Positions 11,527-22,485 of a DNA stretch of 64,000 nucleotides are shown one piece after another. Positions within the stretch are counted from its first letter, which is position 1, and every line of letters begins with the position of its first letter. Source of the stretch: Hypomyces perniciosus (Eukaryota > Ascomycota > Sordariomycetes > Hypocreales > Hypocreaceae); contig SPDT01000007.1 in NCBI GenBank assembly GCA_008477525.1, positions 3,782,001-3,846,000 of the forward strand, read 5' to 3'. Position numbers and translations under genes: made by a program. The notes under the pieces are model-generated. The model searched no databases and was not told the origin of the DNA. It worked only from the letters and a program-made list of their open reading frames with translations.

Positions 11527-13430
11527 ATGGCACAGGAACATGCAGATGATCTTGCTCCGCAAGAGCTGAAGACAATCGCTCCGAGTGGTATCGCTGGCCA
11601 TCAGAACCCCGCGCACAGAGCCACAGAGACCGTCCCGAACGAAAAGTCCCAAAACGTGCGTTCTACGACAGGAAGACTCGATAGCAGCAGCCAGGTCTCG
11701 TATCTATATCTCACATTCGACACCGACCTGCCGTCACCTCCCACGCCTCAACAGTCAGGCTGGTCAGAGAGAAGAGAACTGCCACCGTGCCCAGACCTGA
11801 AAGCCTACGCATCGCCGTTGACATGGGGCGCCGCTCACAAGAGCGTCCTTCTCATCCTATCATGCTTCGCCACTTTCTTGACGGCATATACTGCCGGAGC
11901 CTATTCGCCGCCCTCGCCGATCATGGCTCACGACTTTGAGACATCTCGCACTGTTGTATTAGTCGGCATCACCACGTTCTGTTTGGGTTTTGCGCTTGCT
12001 CCGATGGCCCTTGCCCCCATGTCGGAGATTTGGGGTCGTTATCCCATCTTCGTCATCGCTGGCGCCGTCTTTGTTATCTTTCAGGCTGTTTGCTCCGTCA
12101 TGACGAATATCACAGGCATGCTGATCGCCCGGTTTCTCGTCGGCGCGGGGGCCTCGGTTTTCAGTGCAGTTGTCGGCGGCGTCATGGCCGACCTGTGGGA
12201 GAACCACGAAAGAAACACACCCATGGCCTTGTTCAGCGGTTCGGTGCTGGCTGGTACTAGTGCTGGACCACTGGTTTCATCTGCTTTCGTGGAGTTCTTT
12301 CATGGCGGGAGCTTGGCGTGGAAGTGGTCGTTTTGGATCCAGGTTATCATGGACAGTACATTGCTAGTCTCTCTCATCCTTTTCTTCAAAGAGAGTCGAG
12401 CGTCGGTGTTGTTGTCGAGAAAGGCGAAGAAGCTGAACGAATGGTACGAAGAGCTCGAGAAGCATGATGTTTACGGAGTCTGGATCAGCAGTGACTTGGC
12501 CATGATGGCTTCCACTTCATCGAGTGCCAGGTCGAGCAGCACCAGTATCGAAGAAGTGATGACCCCTATGCAGCCAAGACAACTTCGGCGTATCCGATGG
12601 CTTGTCAAAGAGGACGAACAACGCGCTTCTCTAGGACAGATCATAGTGACATCTGTCAAGCGGCCATTCCACCTTCTCTTCACGGAGCCCGTTATCTTTT
12701 GCTTCTCCATATGGGCTGCCTTCTCTTGGGGTGTGCTGTACCTCTCCTTTTCGGTCGTACCTGTTCTATATGGATCAAACTTCAACATGTCGAGCCGTGT
12801 GTATGTGGCCATGATGATTGCCTCAGCGGCTGCTACAATTACGGGGATAAGTCAAGAACATCTCCTGAAGCACCCGCAGTGGAGGCGTTATGATGACGAG
12901 TTTCAGTACTCCAGCTCTAGATTTTGGGCTTTTATGAGGAGAAGATTTCCAGCTGAGGCACCCGAGGCGAGACTCTACTTCGCTTGCATTACCGCTTTGC
13001 TCCTGCCGGTGGGGCTTTTCATTGCCTTTCTAAGCCCCGGGAAGCCTGAAGGTTATTCGCAAGCTGTTGGCCTCGGGCTGGCGACATGGGGTATCTATTC
13101 GGTCTACCTTGCCACCTTTAACTACCTTGCTGACGCCTATCACGTCTATGCGTCGTCCGCCTTGGCTGCACAGAGCTTCTGTCGAAATGTGTTAGGTGGT
13201 GCCTTTCCGGTCCTCACCGGCACCATGTTCGCAAATCTTGGCATCAAGCCTGCTGGTGGCATGCTTGGGGGTATCGCTGCTGTGTTAACAGTTCTGCCAT
13301 GGGTGCTGTCGTTCTTTGGCGAGAGGATCAGAGCAAAGAGTAAAGTGGCTATTGTAAGTTTTCTCAACCCGACTAGACGGCGACATATGACGGACATGCT
13401 AACCACGAAAACTAGTCGTTGCAAAAATGA
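11527..13430 (+). CDS. MFS transporter, DHA1-type drug/polyamine family
   Basis: Exons 11527-13353 and 13416-13430 give 613 residues. The intron is canonical (GTAAGT, GCTAAC branch, CTAG) and leaves a five-codon last exon, replacing an implausible read-through tail. The first ATG is MAQEHADD; upstream in-frame codons lack ATG. After a hydrophilic N-terminus of about 120 residues come about 12 membrane segments. SEIWGRYPIFV matches the loop 2-3 motif of DHA1 carriers, and ARFLVGAGAS and AGTSAGPLVS match helix 4-5 motifs. A central hydrophilic loop of about 100 residues is rich in Ser. Such proteins export drugs, polyamines or toxins with H+; the substrate here is unknown. There is no biosynthetic neighbour to hint at one. 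Confidence 0.85.
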
Positions 13431-13655
13431 GCGTTTAGATTAAGTCATATAATTATAAACCTGAAGGGCGTTATTCGAGATTTTAATTTTGGGTCACAAG
13501 GGGATGTTTGCATTAGCAAGAGCAGCATTCAAGACAGCTTGGGTTATTTATCGGACTATGATATGTACATATTGGCTTTTTTTTTAGCAATATCCATTTC
13601 CTTGTATTCCATTTAGCTATGCGATCAGCACACAATCAATGCCATTGCCCCCTGG

Positions 13656-15455
13656 TCAGTTTCGACGTCTGGATCGGCCCTTTCTGTACTTGCCTAGCAT
13701 TCTCTGCGCTCTCGTCTGGTCATCGCTCTGGACGCTAGTTAAAGCATTCGACTGGCCGGAGTCATTGCTCTGTGTGCTCCTCCTGGATGGCACGCTCGCG
13801 ACAGAGCTGACGGTGTTGTTCCTCGATCTCTGAATCACACCTCGGCGTCCAGGCAAGGACGTTGCCCCTGAACGACTGACAATAGGTGGCGGCAACTGAA
13901 TAGGCCCCTCTGGAAACACGGAAGACACAGGAGCGGTATCGTGATCGTCCAGGACGATGCAATCCTGGCCGAGATTAATCCACGACTTTTGACCTCGGAG
14001 TCTAGGCCAGAACGCGGACGGCGCAACGCGGTACGAGTGGTGCTGCACTGGTTGCTCCCGCACACCAGGGAAGAGCGTCGCGACGATTTGGTGTGTGTAC
14101 TTGTCGCTGAAGCCACACATGCGAAGCGAGTCGACCATGTCGCGCAGGCGGGCGATGTGGTTACAGATGATCAAATGCTCATCAGGGCAATAGAACGGCG
14201 GCGGCTGCTCCGGCTCAGAGGAGTGTGTGCTGTGAAAGCTTTGGCTTCCGTCGCTGCTGGGGGACTTGGGGTCGCCTTGCCCTGAGGATGACGTGCCGCT
14301 ATCAAGGGACATGTTAGTGCTATCTGGGCTGAGGCTGGGGCTCTCGGGAGGATTGGGGTTGGGATCGGGGTCGGCTGACTGGTCAGGGGACGAGACGCGG
14401 GTTTCATCAGAGGCGGTTTCGGAGAGGGACATGTTGCTGAGGCTCTCTGTAGTGGTGGAAACACTGTCTGATGCTTGGCTCTGAGCGCTGCGTGTGCTGG
14501 CGCGGCTGGACTGTCCGGTTTGAGAGGAGGATCTGGAATCGAAAGCCTCTGGATCGCCTCGTCGGCCGTAGAAGCGTCGACAGAGAAGGATCAGATTCTC
14601 CAGGGGAGCAGATTTGTCTCTTGTGAGCTGAGACATGCTGAAGTTGAAGAGCAGGGTATCAAGATTTCCAAGGCCGGGGAGTAACTGTGTTGCGCCGGGG
14701 TTGGGGCCATGTGCGAGCCTGGTGAAGTCGATCTCGATGATGACGGAGCGCATGTACGGCGCATATTTGTTGAGCCAAGTGGTAGCAAGGGGGTTAATTC
14801 GAGGACCAACGAATGGGGAGAATGTAGCATGGAAAGTATATTCCGAAAGAAACGCGAGCAGCAGGTCGGTATAGAAGCCAAAGGAGACGGTCAAGTAAGG
14901 CTGAAGAGGCCCAAGAGCGTCTCGGAGACTCAAGAGATCAGACGATTCCCAGCAATCTTTGTTGAAGACAGGACGGTTTAGACTGATGGGCTTTGTCGCT
15001 CGGCCGTGAGATTCCACGAGGTTTTGGAAGATCTGAAACCGGATCTTGTCTGGGAGGCGCAGGGTGGTGGTGGTCTCCGACTTGGTTCGGCCATGCGCTG
15101 AGATGAGCTTATTGAGCAACGCCTCGAAGGCAACGGCTCGGCTGGGCCGGGATTCGCCATGTTTGTACTTGTGATACACGATATCGACGGTGCGGTCCCA
15201 TGGTGGAAGTCCGGGGCGGCTTGATAGCTGCTCCTCGCTGCGTGTGATGTCAGGGGCTGTGGTCTGAGACGACTGGGGTCGAGCTCTGTCGACTGCTGAT
15301 TTCAGCCGACTGAGGTTTCGCTTGCTCTCCACTGAAGAAGAATTCTGGTCAGTTTCCTATGCATAAATTTCCCCTGTGGGAGGTGGTGATACTCACTTGA
15401 TGAGTCGTGACCACGATGTTGTTGTTGACTTGCAGAGTGGCAAAGGTGCGAGCAT
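13656..15455 (-). CDS. Conserved fungal protein of unknown function, low-complexity middle
   Basis: The main exon is open from 15332 to the stop at 13656 but lacks an in-frame ATG at its start. A first exon at 15397-15455 (ATG at 15455, donor GTGAGT) joined to 15324 by a GAGAG acceptor keeps the frame and gives 575 residues; this junction is tentative. Residues about 60-250 look folded: leucine-rich, with LPDKIRFQIFQNL, an F-box-like stretch, then helical text. A Ser/Pro/Asp-rich stretch of about 120 residues follows, then a second folded part (DEHLIICNHIARLRDMV to about 440) and a basic Ser/Arg tail ending GRSRRRN. I do not recognise the family. F-box-like is only an impression. Confidence 0.6.
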
Positions 15456-16011
15456 CTGATCCTGCGTTGTGGGAGGGATGAGAAAAGGTGGGTTTTTTTC
15501 TTGTTTTTAGAGAAGAAGGAGATCTTTATGTCGAAATATGGTGCGAAGAGTGATTCAGACTGCGTTAATGTCACTTTCGTCTCACTTTCATCTCACCACG
15601 CATGTGGTGGTTCACACATCTGGTTTCTCAACCTCCCCCTGTGACACCGGTCCCCATGACAGGCATAGCCAGGCAAACAACAAACGGATTGGGGTGCATT
15701 GTCTGCTGTGACTCTATTCACTTGTGCCGAACAATACGGTGAGATATTTTTCACGTTTCGTGCGTTTGGTGTTTTGGTGTAATGGAAATCCCAGTGTGGA
15801 CCAAAGTTATAGCTTGCCCGCTCTTTCATATCGCAAAAATACGGCACTGATTTCACGGTTTTAAATTCGGGCCGTTGTTTGGGACTTTGGGCGTCAAACG
15901 CATTACCGGTACTCATTTGGCCCTATGGGGTCAGGTATCCTGCACAAACTCAAGAGGGACGTTGGATCCATGGCGTGGCCGGAGACTTGTTTTTGTTTTA
16001 TTTTGGGGTAT
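15456..16011. other. Intergenic
   Basis: This gap lies between the 5' end of the unknown gene and the 3' end of the PBDC1 gene. No gene, RNA or repeat was recognised. It should contain the promoter of the unknown gene. Confidence 0.4.
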
Positions 16012-16733
16012 TTATTTAGAGCCGGCCTTCTCCGCTTGTGCCTTCTCATATATCCAGTCGTTGAGGCCATGTCGGTTTCTAAGTCCATTTTGTCAGTGTG
16101 CCTAGGTTCACAGCCCGGCCAAGTTATAGACATACCTCGCAATTTCAATCGCATAGAATTGCATACGGGGAACTGTAAAGTTGTAAGATTCCAAGTGGAG
16201 TGACAAGGTGTCTTCTACGGCTTACCGAATATAGTTGTGTCCTGCTCATATTCGGCCTTGGCGTTGTTGCGGACCATGGTGCCAAAGTTGTAGTCGTCAA
16301 CCTTCTTCTCGTAGGACATCAGAAAGGCTCGCCACTTCTCCTTTCCTTGCTTGCTCTTCATCTCATCCTCATCGACAGTGGCTGCGGGGTCGAACTCGGG
16401 GAACGTTTCCTTGAGGTGGTTGTAGATGTCGTCGTCGATCTTGGTCAGACGCAGGGTAGAGCCCTTGACCTTTTCAAGGATAGACCAGTATGTCTGCATG
16501 TGCTGAACGACTGTACCGTATTAGCCATATGGAGGGTGAGAGAACCGCCACGCCTGATTTGCAGACGGCATACCCTTCACGGCGAACTGCTTCTCCATCT
16601 GCACATGGAGTTAGCTAAATCTCTCCAGACTTGTTTCGACTAGAGGCCGACGCACATCCTCCATGTTGCCCGCATCCTCGGCATTGAAGTTCTTGGGCAC
16701 GGGGCCCCCGGACAAGCTCTCCAATGGATCCAT
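16012..16733 (-). CDS. PBDC1 / Chp1-type protein (YPL225W homologue)
   Basis: Five exons on the minus strand: 16656-16733, 16574-16598, 16226-16510, 16136-16172 and 16012-16078. They sum to 492 bases, or 163 residues, in one frame. The protein reads NMEDMEKQFAVKVVQHMQTY across the first two junctions. It then has the family core KWRAFLMSYEKKVDDYNFGT and, across the last two introns, the signature MQFYAIEIARNRHGLND. These match the PBDC1 'polysaccharide biosynthesis domain' family. The old domain name is misleading: the yeast member is reported as a ribosome-associated chaperone for newly made eEF1A. Length fits the family. The 25- and 37-base exons would be missed by a plain ORF search. Confidence 0.9.
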
Positions 16734-17597
16734 TTTCGGCGGGTCTGGTTCTTCGTGAGGGCCTCGTGGTGCAGTGATATATTGATTATTGGTGTTGCGA
16801 TCGCAAAATCTTGAACGTGGGGCACACACGGTTTGGAGGGGCAATGATGATATCAATACAGTGTGTGCGACCATAACGCACTGTCAAGGCACACCGTGAC
16901 CATTTTGGGATGCTTCGCTCCTTGTTGGATGTCTTGCTTGAATCATGTTCGATACCAAGTCCATACCATCGGTAACTCTCCCCAATCCCAGAGTCGGCAT
17001 GCAACGACCAACAAGTTGTTGGACGACTACAAGTACATGCAAGTACGCGTATCTTGCAATGAATGAATCAATCAGGTGCCCGAGCATTGACCTGAAGCCA
17101 TCTCGGTAAGGATGCTGGCATGGCATCGATGAAGGCCCAACCAAAGATGCGAGCAAGACGATCAAAACACTACGCTCAATGGTGCCTGAATTCTGAAGTA
17201 TGAAATCCACTATGAGGGAAATAACCGTTTTCTCGCAGTATTTTTCTTTTATTTATTCTGTTTGTCCCCTCCGCAATGAGAGGCTCATAATGTGTCTCCT
17301 CGCTTATGGTTGCTCTGTGCGCCATCCTCAATGTCGCTACTCAAGGAACAATATCAACATGGAGATGGAACAATGCGGAGACTAGAGGCGAATTCCCGCG
17401 CCACCACCGAGTCGCTCTAGCATTGTTCCTGTACGGGTTTATGCGCACTTGGTCAACACTGCTTGCTAGAGTCATGGAATGGTAGCAAACAAGTCGATCC
17501 TTAGACGTTGCCATCATGGCGTTTTTCGTCTTCAATCATCGTATCCTCATCTCTTCTCGAAGCTGTTTCATCCAGTCCCTTTTACGAACTTTATGTG
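16734..17597. promoter_or_regulatory. Divergent promoter region, PBDC1 / ABC exporter
   Basis: A gap of 0.86 kb separates two genes reading outward. I see no gene in it and no confident TATA or binding site. Confidence 0.35.
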
Positions 17598-20500
17598 ATG
17601 GCTTCAGATGCAAAGGGGGCGGCAGTCTCGCCAGTTTCAATGGAATCATTCACGATGGATCTTGATACACCGGCCTCCGCCACTCCCGATTCACAAGAAG
17701 CCAAGCCTCCCAGCTCATCCTTCAGACACCTCTTTGCCTTCACAAAATGGAAACATGCCGGGCCCCTTGTTGCCGCAGTCGTTGCATCGGCTTTCTTTGC
17801 TGCCCTGAAGACCGTCCTGTCTGTCATCTTGGGGAAGATCTTCGACATCGTGGCCGACCTTGGAGGTGATATACTAAGTGGCAACGACGCCTTGAAGGAA
17901 ATCTCCAAATGGAGCTTGGTATTGCTCGGCCTGGGGCTTGGAAATTGGCTTGCAAGTACATCATTCCTGGCATTATGGATCGCCTTTGGGGAACTACAAG
18001 CCAACGCAGCACGGCAGGACATCCTTGCGAGTCTGCTGTCGAGAGAAATGTCTTGGTTTGACTCGTTAGACCATGGAATTTCAAGTCTCTTGGTCAGAAT
18101 TCAAACGCAAGCCTCCCTTCACCCCTTCTCAAGTATATCGCTGCTGACATCCCGTGTAGACAGACACGTGAACTTCAGTTAGCAACGTCTCAGGTGCTCG
18201 GGCTACTGGTTTGCGACATCATGACCTCGATTGCCTCCCTCGCCGTCGCATTCTACTACTCATGGAAGTTGACGCTGGTCCTCCTCGCAACCTTGCCTGT
18301 GTCCATCATAATCATGTCTCTGGCAACTCGACGGTTAGAGCCGGCCATCCAAGCCCAGAAACGAGATCTGGAAACTGCCTCGAAACTTGCCACCGCATCG
18401 ATCAAAGCTATTGATTTGGTCAAGGTGTTCAACGGCTTTGATCGCGAGCTCTGGCAATAATATCAAGCAATCAAATTGGCGGGGAAGCACTACCTGGTGC
18501 AAGCTCAGTGCAATGCTATTCAGATGGGCTATGTCGGCTTCTGGGTTATTGGCATGTTCATTGTGGGCTTTTGGTACGGTGTGGTCTTGGTAGAGGATGG
18601 TATGCCTCCCGGTCATGTCCTTACAACATTTTACGCGACCCTCGGTGCATTCCAAGGCATAGAGGCTCTGCTTCCACACTGGCTGGTCTTGTCAAAGGGA
18701 ATGGCCGCTAGTTGCTTTTTGTCTTCGATATCCATACCATCCGATGATGCTACAAAAAAGAAGGGTGGCTCGTTAGAACCTGAATCATGTGTGGGTAACG
18801 TGGAGTTAACAAATGCAAGTTTCCTTTCACATTATCTTGGATTGACATTGGCTAACCCTTTGAGACAGGTCAGCTTCGCATACCCTTCAAACCCTACAAA
18901 TATTGTTCTCAACACATCATCCTTCTCCTTTCCGGCCGGAGAGATGACGTTCATTGTTGGAAGAAGCGGGTCTGGAAAGAGCACAGTCGGGAGTCTCATC
19001 GCCAATTTCTACGAGCCTATTTCCGGGACTATATGGGTTGATGGACACCCCCTGAAGGCGTTGGACAGGGAGTGGATCCAATCCAACATTACCCTGATAC
19101 AACAATTGAGTGTTGTTTTTAACGACACGGTGTTCAACAATATTGCGGTTGGCCTTGTGGATGTCGAGAAGGCGACACGTGATGAGATTCTCGGCGCTTG
19201 CGAGTTTGCTCTGCTGCAGTCAACTTTGGCTGGTCTCCCCGATGGGCTCGAGACGCAAATTGGAGCCAATGGGCGGCAATTGAGTGGCGGCCAGAGACAA
19301 AGACTCGCGCTGGCTCGAGCCCGTCTCAGGGATCCCCCCGTGCTCATTCTTGACGAAGTAACGAGCAGCCTAGATCAGATCAGCCGAGGTCTGGTGATGG
19401 ATGCAATCAGAGAATGGCGGCGAGGCAAGACCACAATCATCATCACTCATGACATCAGTCAGATTAGTGATAATGATTTCGTATACGTCATGGAGAATGC
19501 CTCGTTGGTCCAGCAAGGGTTCAAGCAGGTCTTGGCTAGCCTTCCAACTGGCCCATTTGCGGTTATGGATAGCCTCACTCCCGCTGATCCGAGTCCATGT
19601 CCAATCGAGATATGCGTTACTGGTGATGACAGTCCAACCGATTCAGCTTCACTGAATATAGAATTCTCCACCAGGATGTCACAGTTCATTCTCAACCAAC
19701 TGGAAGGCAATACAGTCGACAACAGTCGAAATCGGTTCTCCCAGCAGATGTCACTAGGAGTCGGTACAGCTCATGCTTTGAAGATGAGAAAGGAGCAGAT
19801 ATGGGAAAGCTCTGATCCTGAAGAAGGGCTCAAGTCGTCTAGGAAAATCAGCCAGCTGGTGGAAGTGGAAAAACGTCGCTTCTCCAACATGATTGATGAG
19901 CGCTTTTCGCCTCCTAAAAGAGACGATTCACCGGAGCTGGGACCGTCTTATTTACCGTCTCCTGTAGACGACCCCTATCAACCCGACAGCTCAGGATGTG
20001 ATGAAGATCCTAAATTTGTATTCGGTACTGCCGAAAGGCGAGAAAATATACCCCAATTGCGGTTGACTCGTACCCAAGAGAATCTTCTGTTGACGGGTGA
20101 AGAGCCAGACAAGCGCCAGAAGGCAAAGCATAATACTCTAATGGCAACCCTCAAAACGCTATGGCCGACTCTTTCTGGACATGACAGAGTCATCTTCGTG
20201 CTTGGATTCATCATTTGTCTCATCGCTGCAGTCGCAACACCCGTCTTCTCATTCTGCCTTGCAAAACTCCTTGGGGCAATGTGGTCCCCTGAAAACAGAG
20301 TTGCAGAAGGCAAGAAATGGGCCATCTATCTCGTCATAACAGCAGTCGTCGATGGACTGGCCACCGGCTTCGGACACTACATGCTCGAAAGAGTTGGGCA
20401 GTCTTGGGTCAACACCCTTCGAGTCGAAGCATTTAAGAGAATCATGCGGCAGCCAAAGTCCTGGTTTGACAAGGAGAAGAATTCTGCTAGTCGAATCAAT

Positions 20501-21928
20501 GAATGCCTTGAGAGAAACTCCGAGGAGACGAGAAATATCGTCGGGCGTTTCATACCTATCATCACGCTCGTCACTGGCATGATCTCCATATCCGTGATCT
20601 GGTCCCTCGTTATTTCCTGGAAGCTCACGCTAGTCGCACTCTCGCCGCTACCGTTGGTTATTGGGTCTGTCAAAGGTTATGCCATCGTGAGCAGTAAGTG
20701 GGAGACAGAGTGCAACAAGGGTGCTGAAGATGCCAGCGCCACGCTGCATGAAATCTTCGGCAATATTAGAGTTGTCCGGGCCCTCACATTAGAGAAGTAC
20801 TTTGGCGACAAGTATCAAAAATTGATTGCTCGCACGTTAGGGCTGGGGATGAAGAGGGCTGGCTACACCTGTGGACTGTTTGGACTGTATCAGTCCATGA
20901 GCTACCCCCTCACAGCTTTGGTGTTTTACTACGCCACGGTCTTGCTTTCCCAAGACAGGCGCGTTAAGGCCACAGAAGTATTGGAGGTTGTCAACTTGCT
21001 ACTTTTCAGTATCGGAACCGCTACTGGTTGCCTAAGTAGCATGCCTCAGTTGACGATGGCGCAGGCGACTGCGACTCAGTTGCTTGCTTACGCAAAGATG
21101 CCACTGGAGCCACCAGGAGAGAGCCAAAAGGGGACAAAGATATCAAACCCACTGCCCCTTGAGGTTACAGACTTGAGTTTCTCATACTCTCGCAACTCAG
21201 AAACTCAAGTCCTGCGAGGAGTTTCTTTCGATATACGGCCTGGAACTTGCACTGCTATTGTTGGGTCCTCTGGCTGCGGGAAATCAACAATCATATCTCT
21301 GCTCATGGGGCTTTACCAGCCTTCGAAGCATACCGTCCAACTCAGCTTTGGAGGCATTCCCTATTCTGAGGTTGACATACAACACCTCCGCTCCACGATG
21401 GCATATGTTTCCCAAACACCGTTCCTCTTTCCTGCAACTATAGCCGAGAACATCGCATACGGCCTTCCAGCGGGTTCACCCCATCGAACCAGCCTTGACA
21501 TTTTCGGTGCCGCCCAAGCCGCAGGCATTCACGACTTCATCATTTCACTACCCGAAGGCTACGCAACCATAGTCGGCGATGGAGGAATCTCTCTCTCTGG
21601 AGGTCAAACCCAGCGTCTTAGCATTGCCCGCGCTCTAGTGCGGCAACCGAAACTCCTCATTCTCGATGAACCGACCAGCGCTCTAGACGCGGAGTGCACC
21701 AACATGATCCGCGAAACCATAGGCGAGATAGTCCAACAATCCAGAGATGGGCACAGCGATATGGCCATCGTCATGGTCACGCATACACAGGACATGATGA
21801 AAGTGGCCGACAAGATCATCGTGATTGACAGCGGAGTCAAGGTAGAAGAAGGGAACTACGAGGACCTCTTGCGGGCAGGAGGTCCATTCCAACATTTGGT
21901 CAGCGGAGGAGAGTGGCTTGGAGATTGA
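17598..21928 (+). CDS. Full-size ABC exporter (Ste6/MDR type), interrupted by an in-frame stop
   Basis: Exons 17598-18106, 18160-18814 and 18869-21928 give about 1406 residues in the order TMD-NBD-TMD-NBD. NBD1 has Walker A GRSGSGKST, signature LSGGQRQR and Walker B LILDE. NBD2 has GSSGCGKST, LSGGQTQR and LLILDEPTSALD. Both introns begin GC, not GT (GCAAGC at 18107, GCAAGT at 18815), have CTGAC/CTAAC branch sites, and restore RIQTQTRELQL and ELTNVSFAYPSNP. A TAA at 18458-18460 falls in frame inside the otherwise conserved stretch RELWQ-stop-YQAIKLAGKHY of TMD1, so the gene as read cannot make a full protein. Homology pattern suggests the a-factor pheromone exporter group (Ste6, AtrD-like); a general multidrug pump is the alternative. 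Either a pseudogene or a sequence error. Confidence 0.8.
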
Positions 21929-22485
21929 ACAGGGTTGTTTGGGAAAGATATCATGAAGAGATGGTTTACTACGGATGGGAAATGATCACGAGCATTGGAA
22001 TTGAGCATGATACAGCGATTTTTTTAATAAGTTTTAGTTAATAACCTTTCTATACTTGTAATTGACCCTTCGGAAATGTCATTTGTTTTATCAAGTTCAA
22101 AGGAGTTATCAACGAGGCAGACTCTACATTCAACAAAGAATGAACAAGAACAAAGTATTTGTATCATTAGATATCTCTATCTGTCCTGCAGGTCGTGCAT
22201 CATGAAGAAAGAAGCTTTTATACTTCGAACAAATGTGTGTGCGCGTGCTTGTGTGTGCAATGTGTTGTGCATGATGTACGATGTGATTGCCCATGAATGT
22301 GTGAGTGTTTTTGTGTGCAAATGTCCTGCTAGCCAATCCTGCCAAGAAAAAATAATAATAGTAATAATATCAAGTCAAGAATGTCCCAGGGCCTTTTGAA
22401 GTTTCGATCCCAATTCTATCCAACTTGGAAAACACAAGAGTAATGAAGCTAATACAAGGAGCAGAAAGGAGCTAGACAACGCATT
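21929..22485. other. Convergent 3' intergenic region with TG-rich tract
   Basis: This is the space between the two convergent stop codons of the ABC exporter and the Ca2+-ATPase. It contains a TGTG-rich stretch (about 22233-22330) and an AATAATAATA run near 22350-22368. No gene is seen; both 3' UTRs should lie here. Confidence 0.5.
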
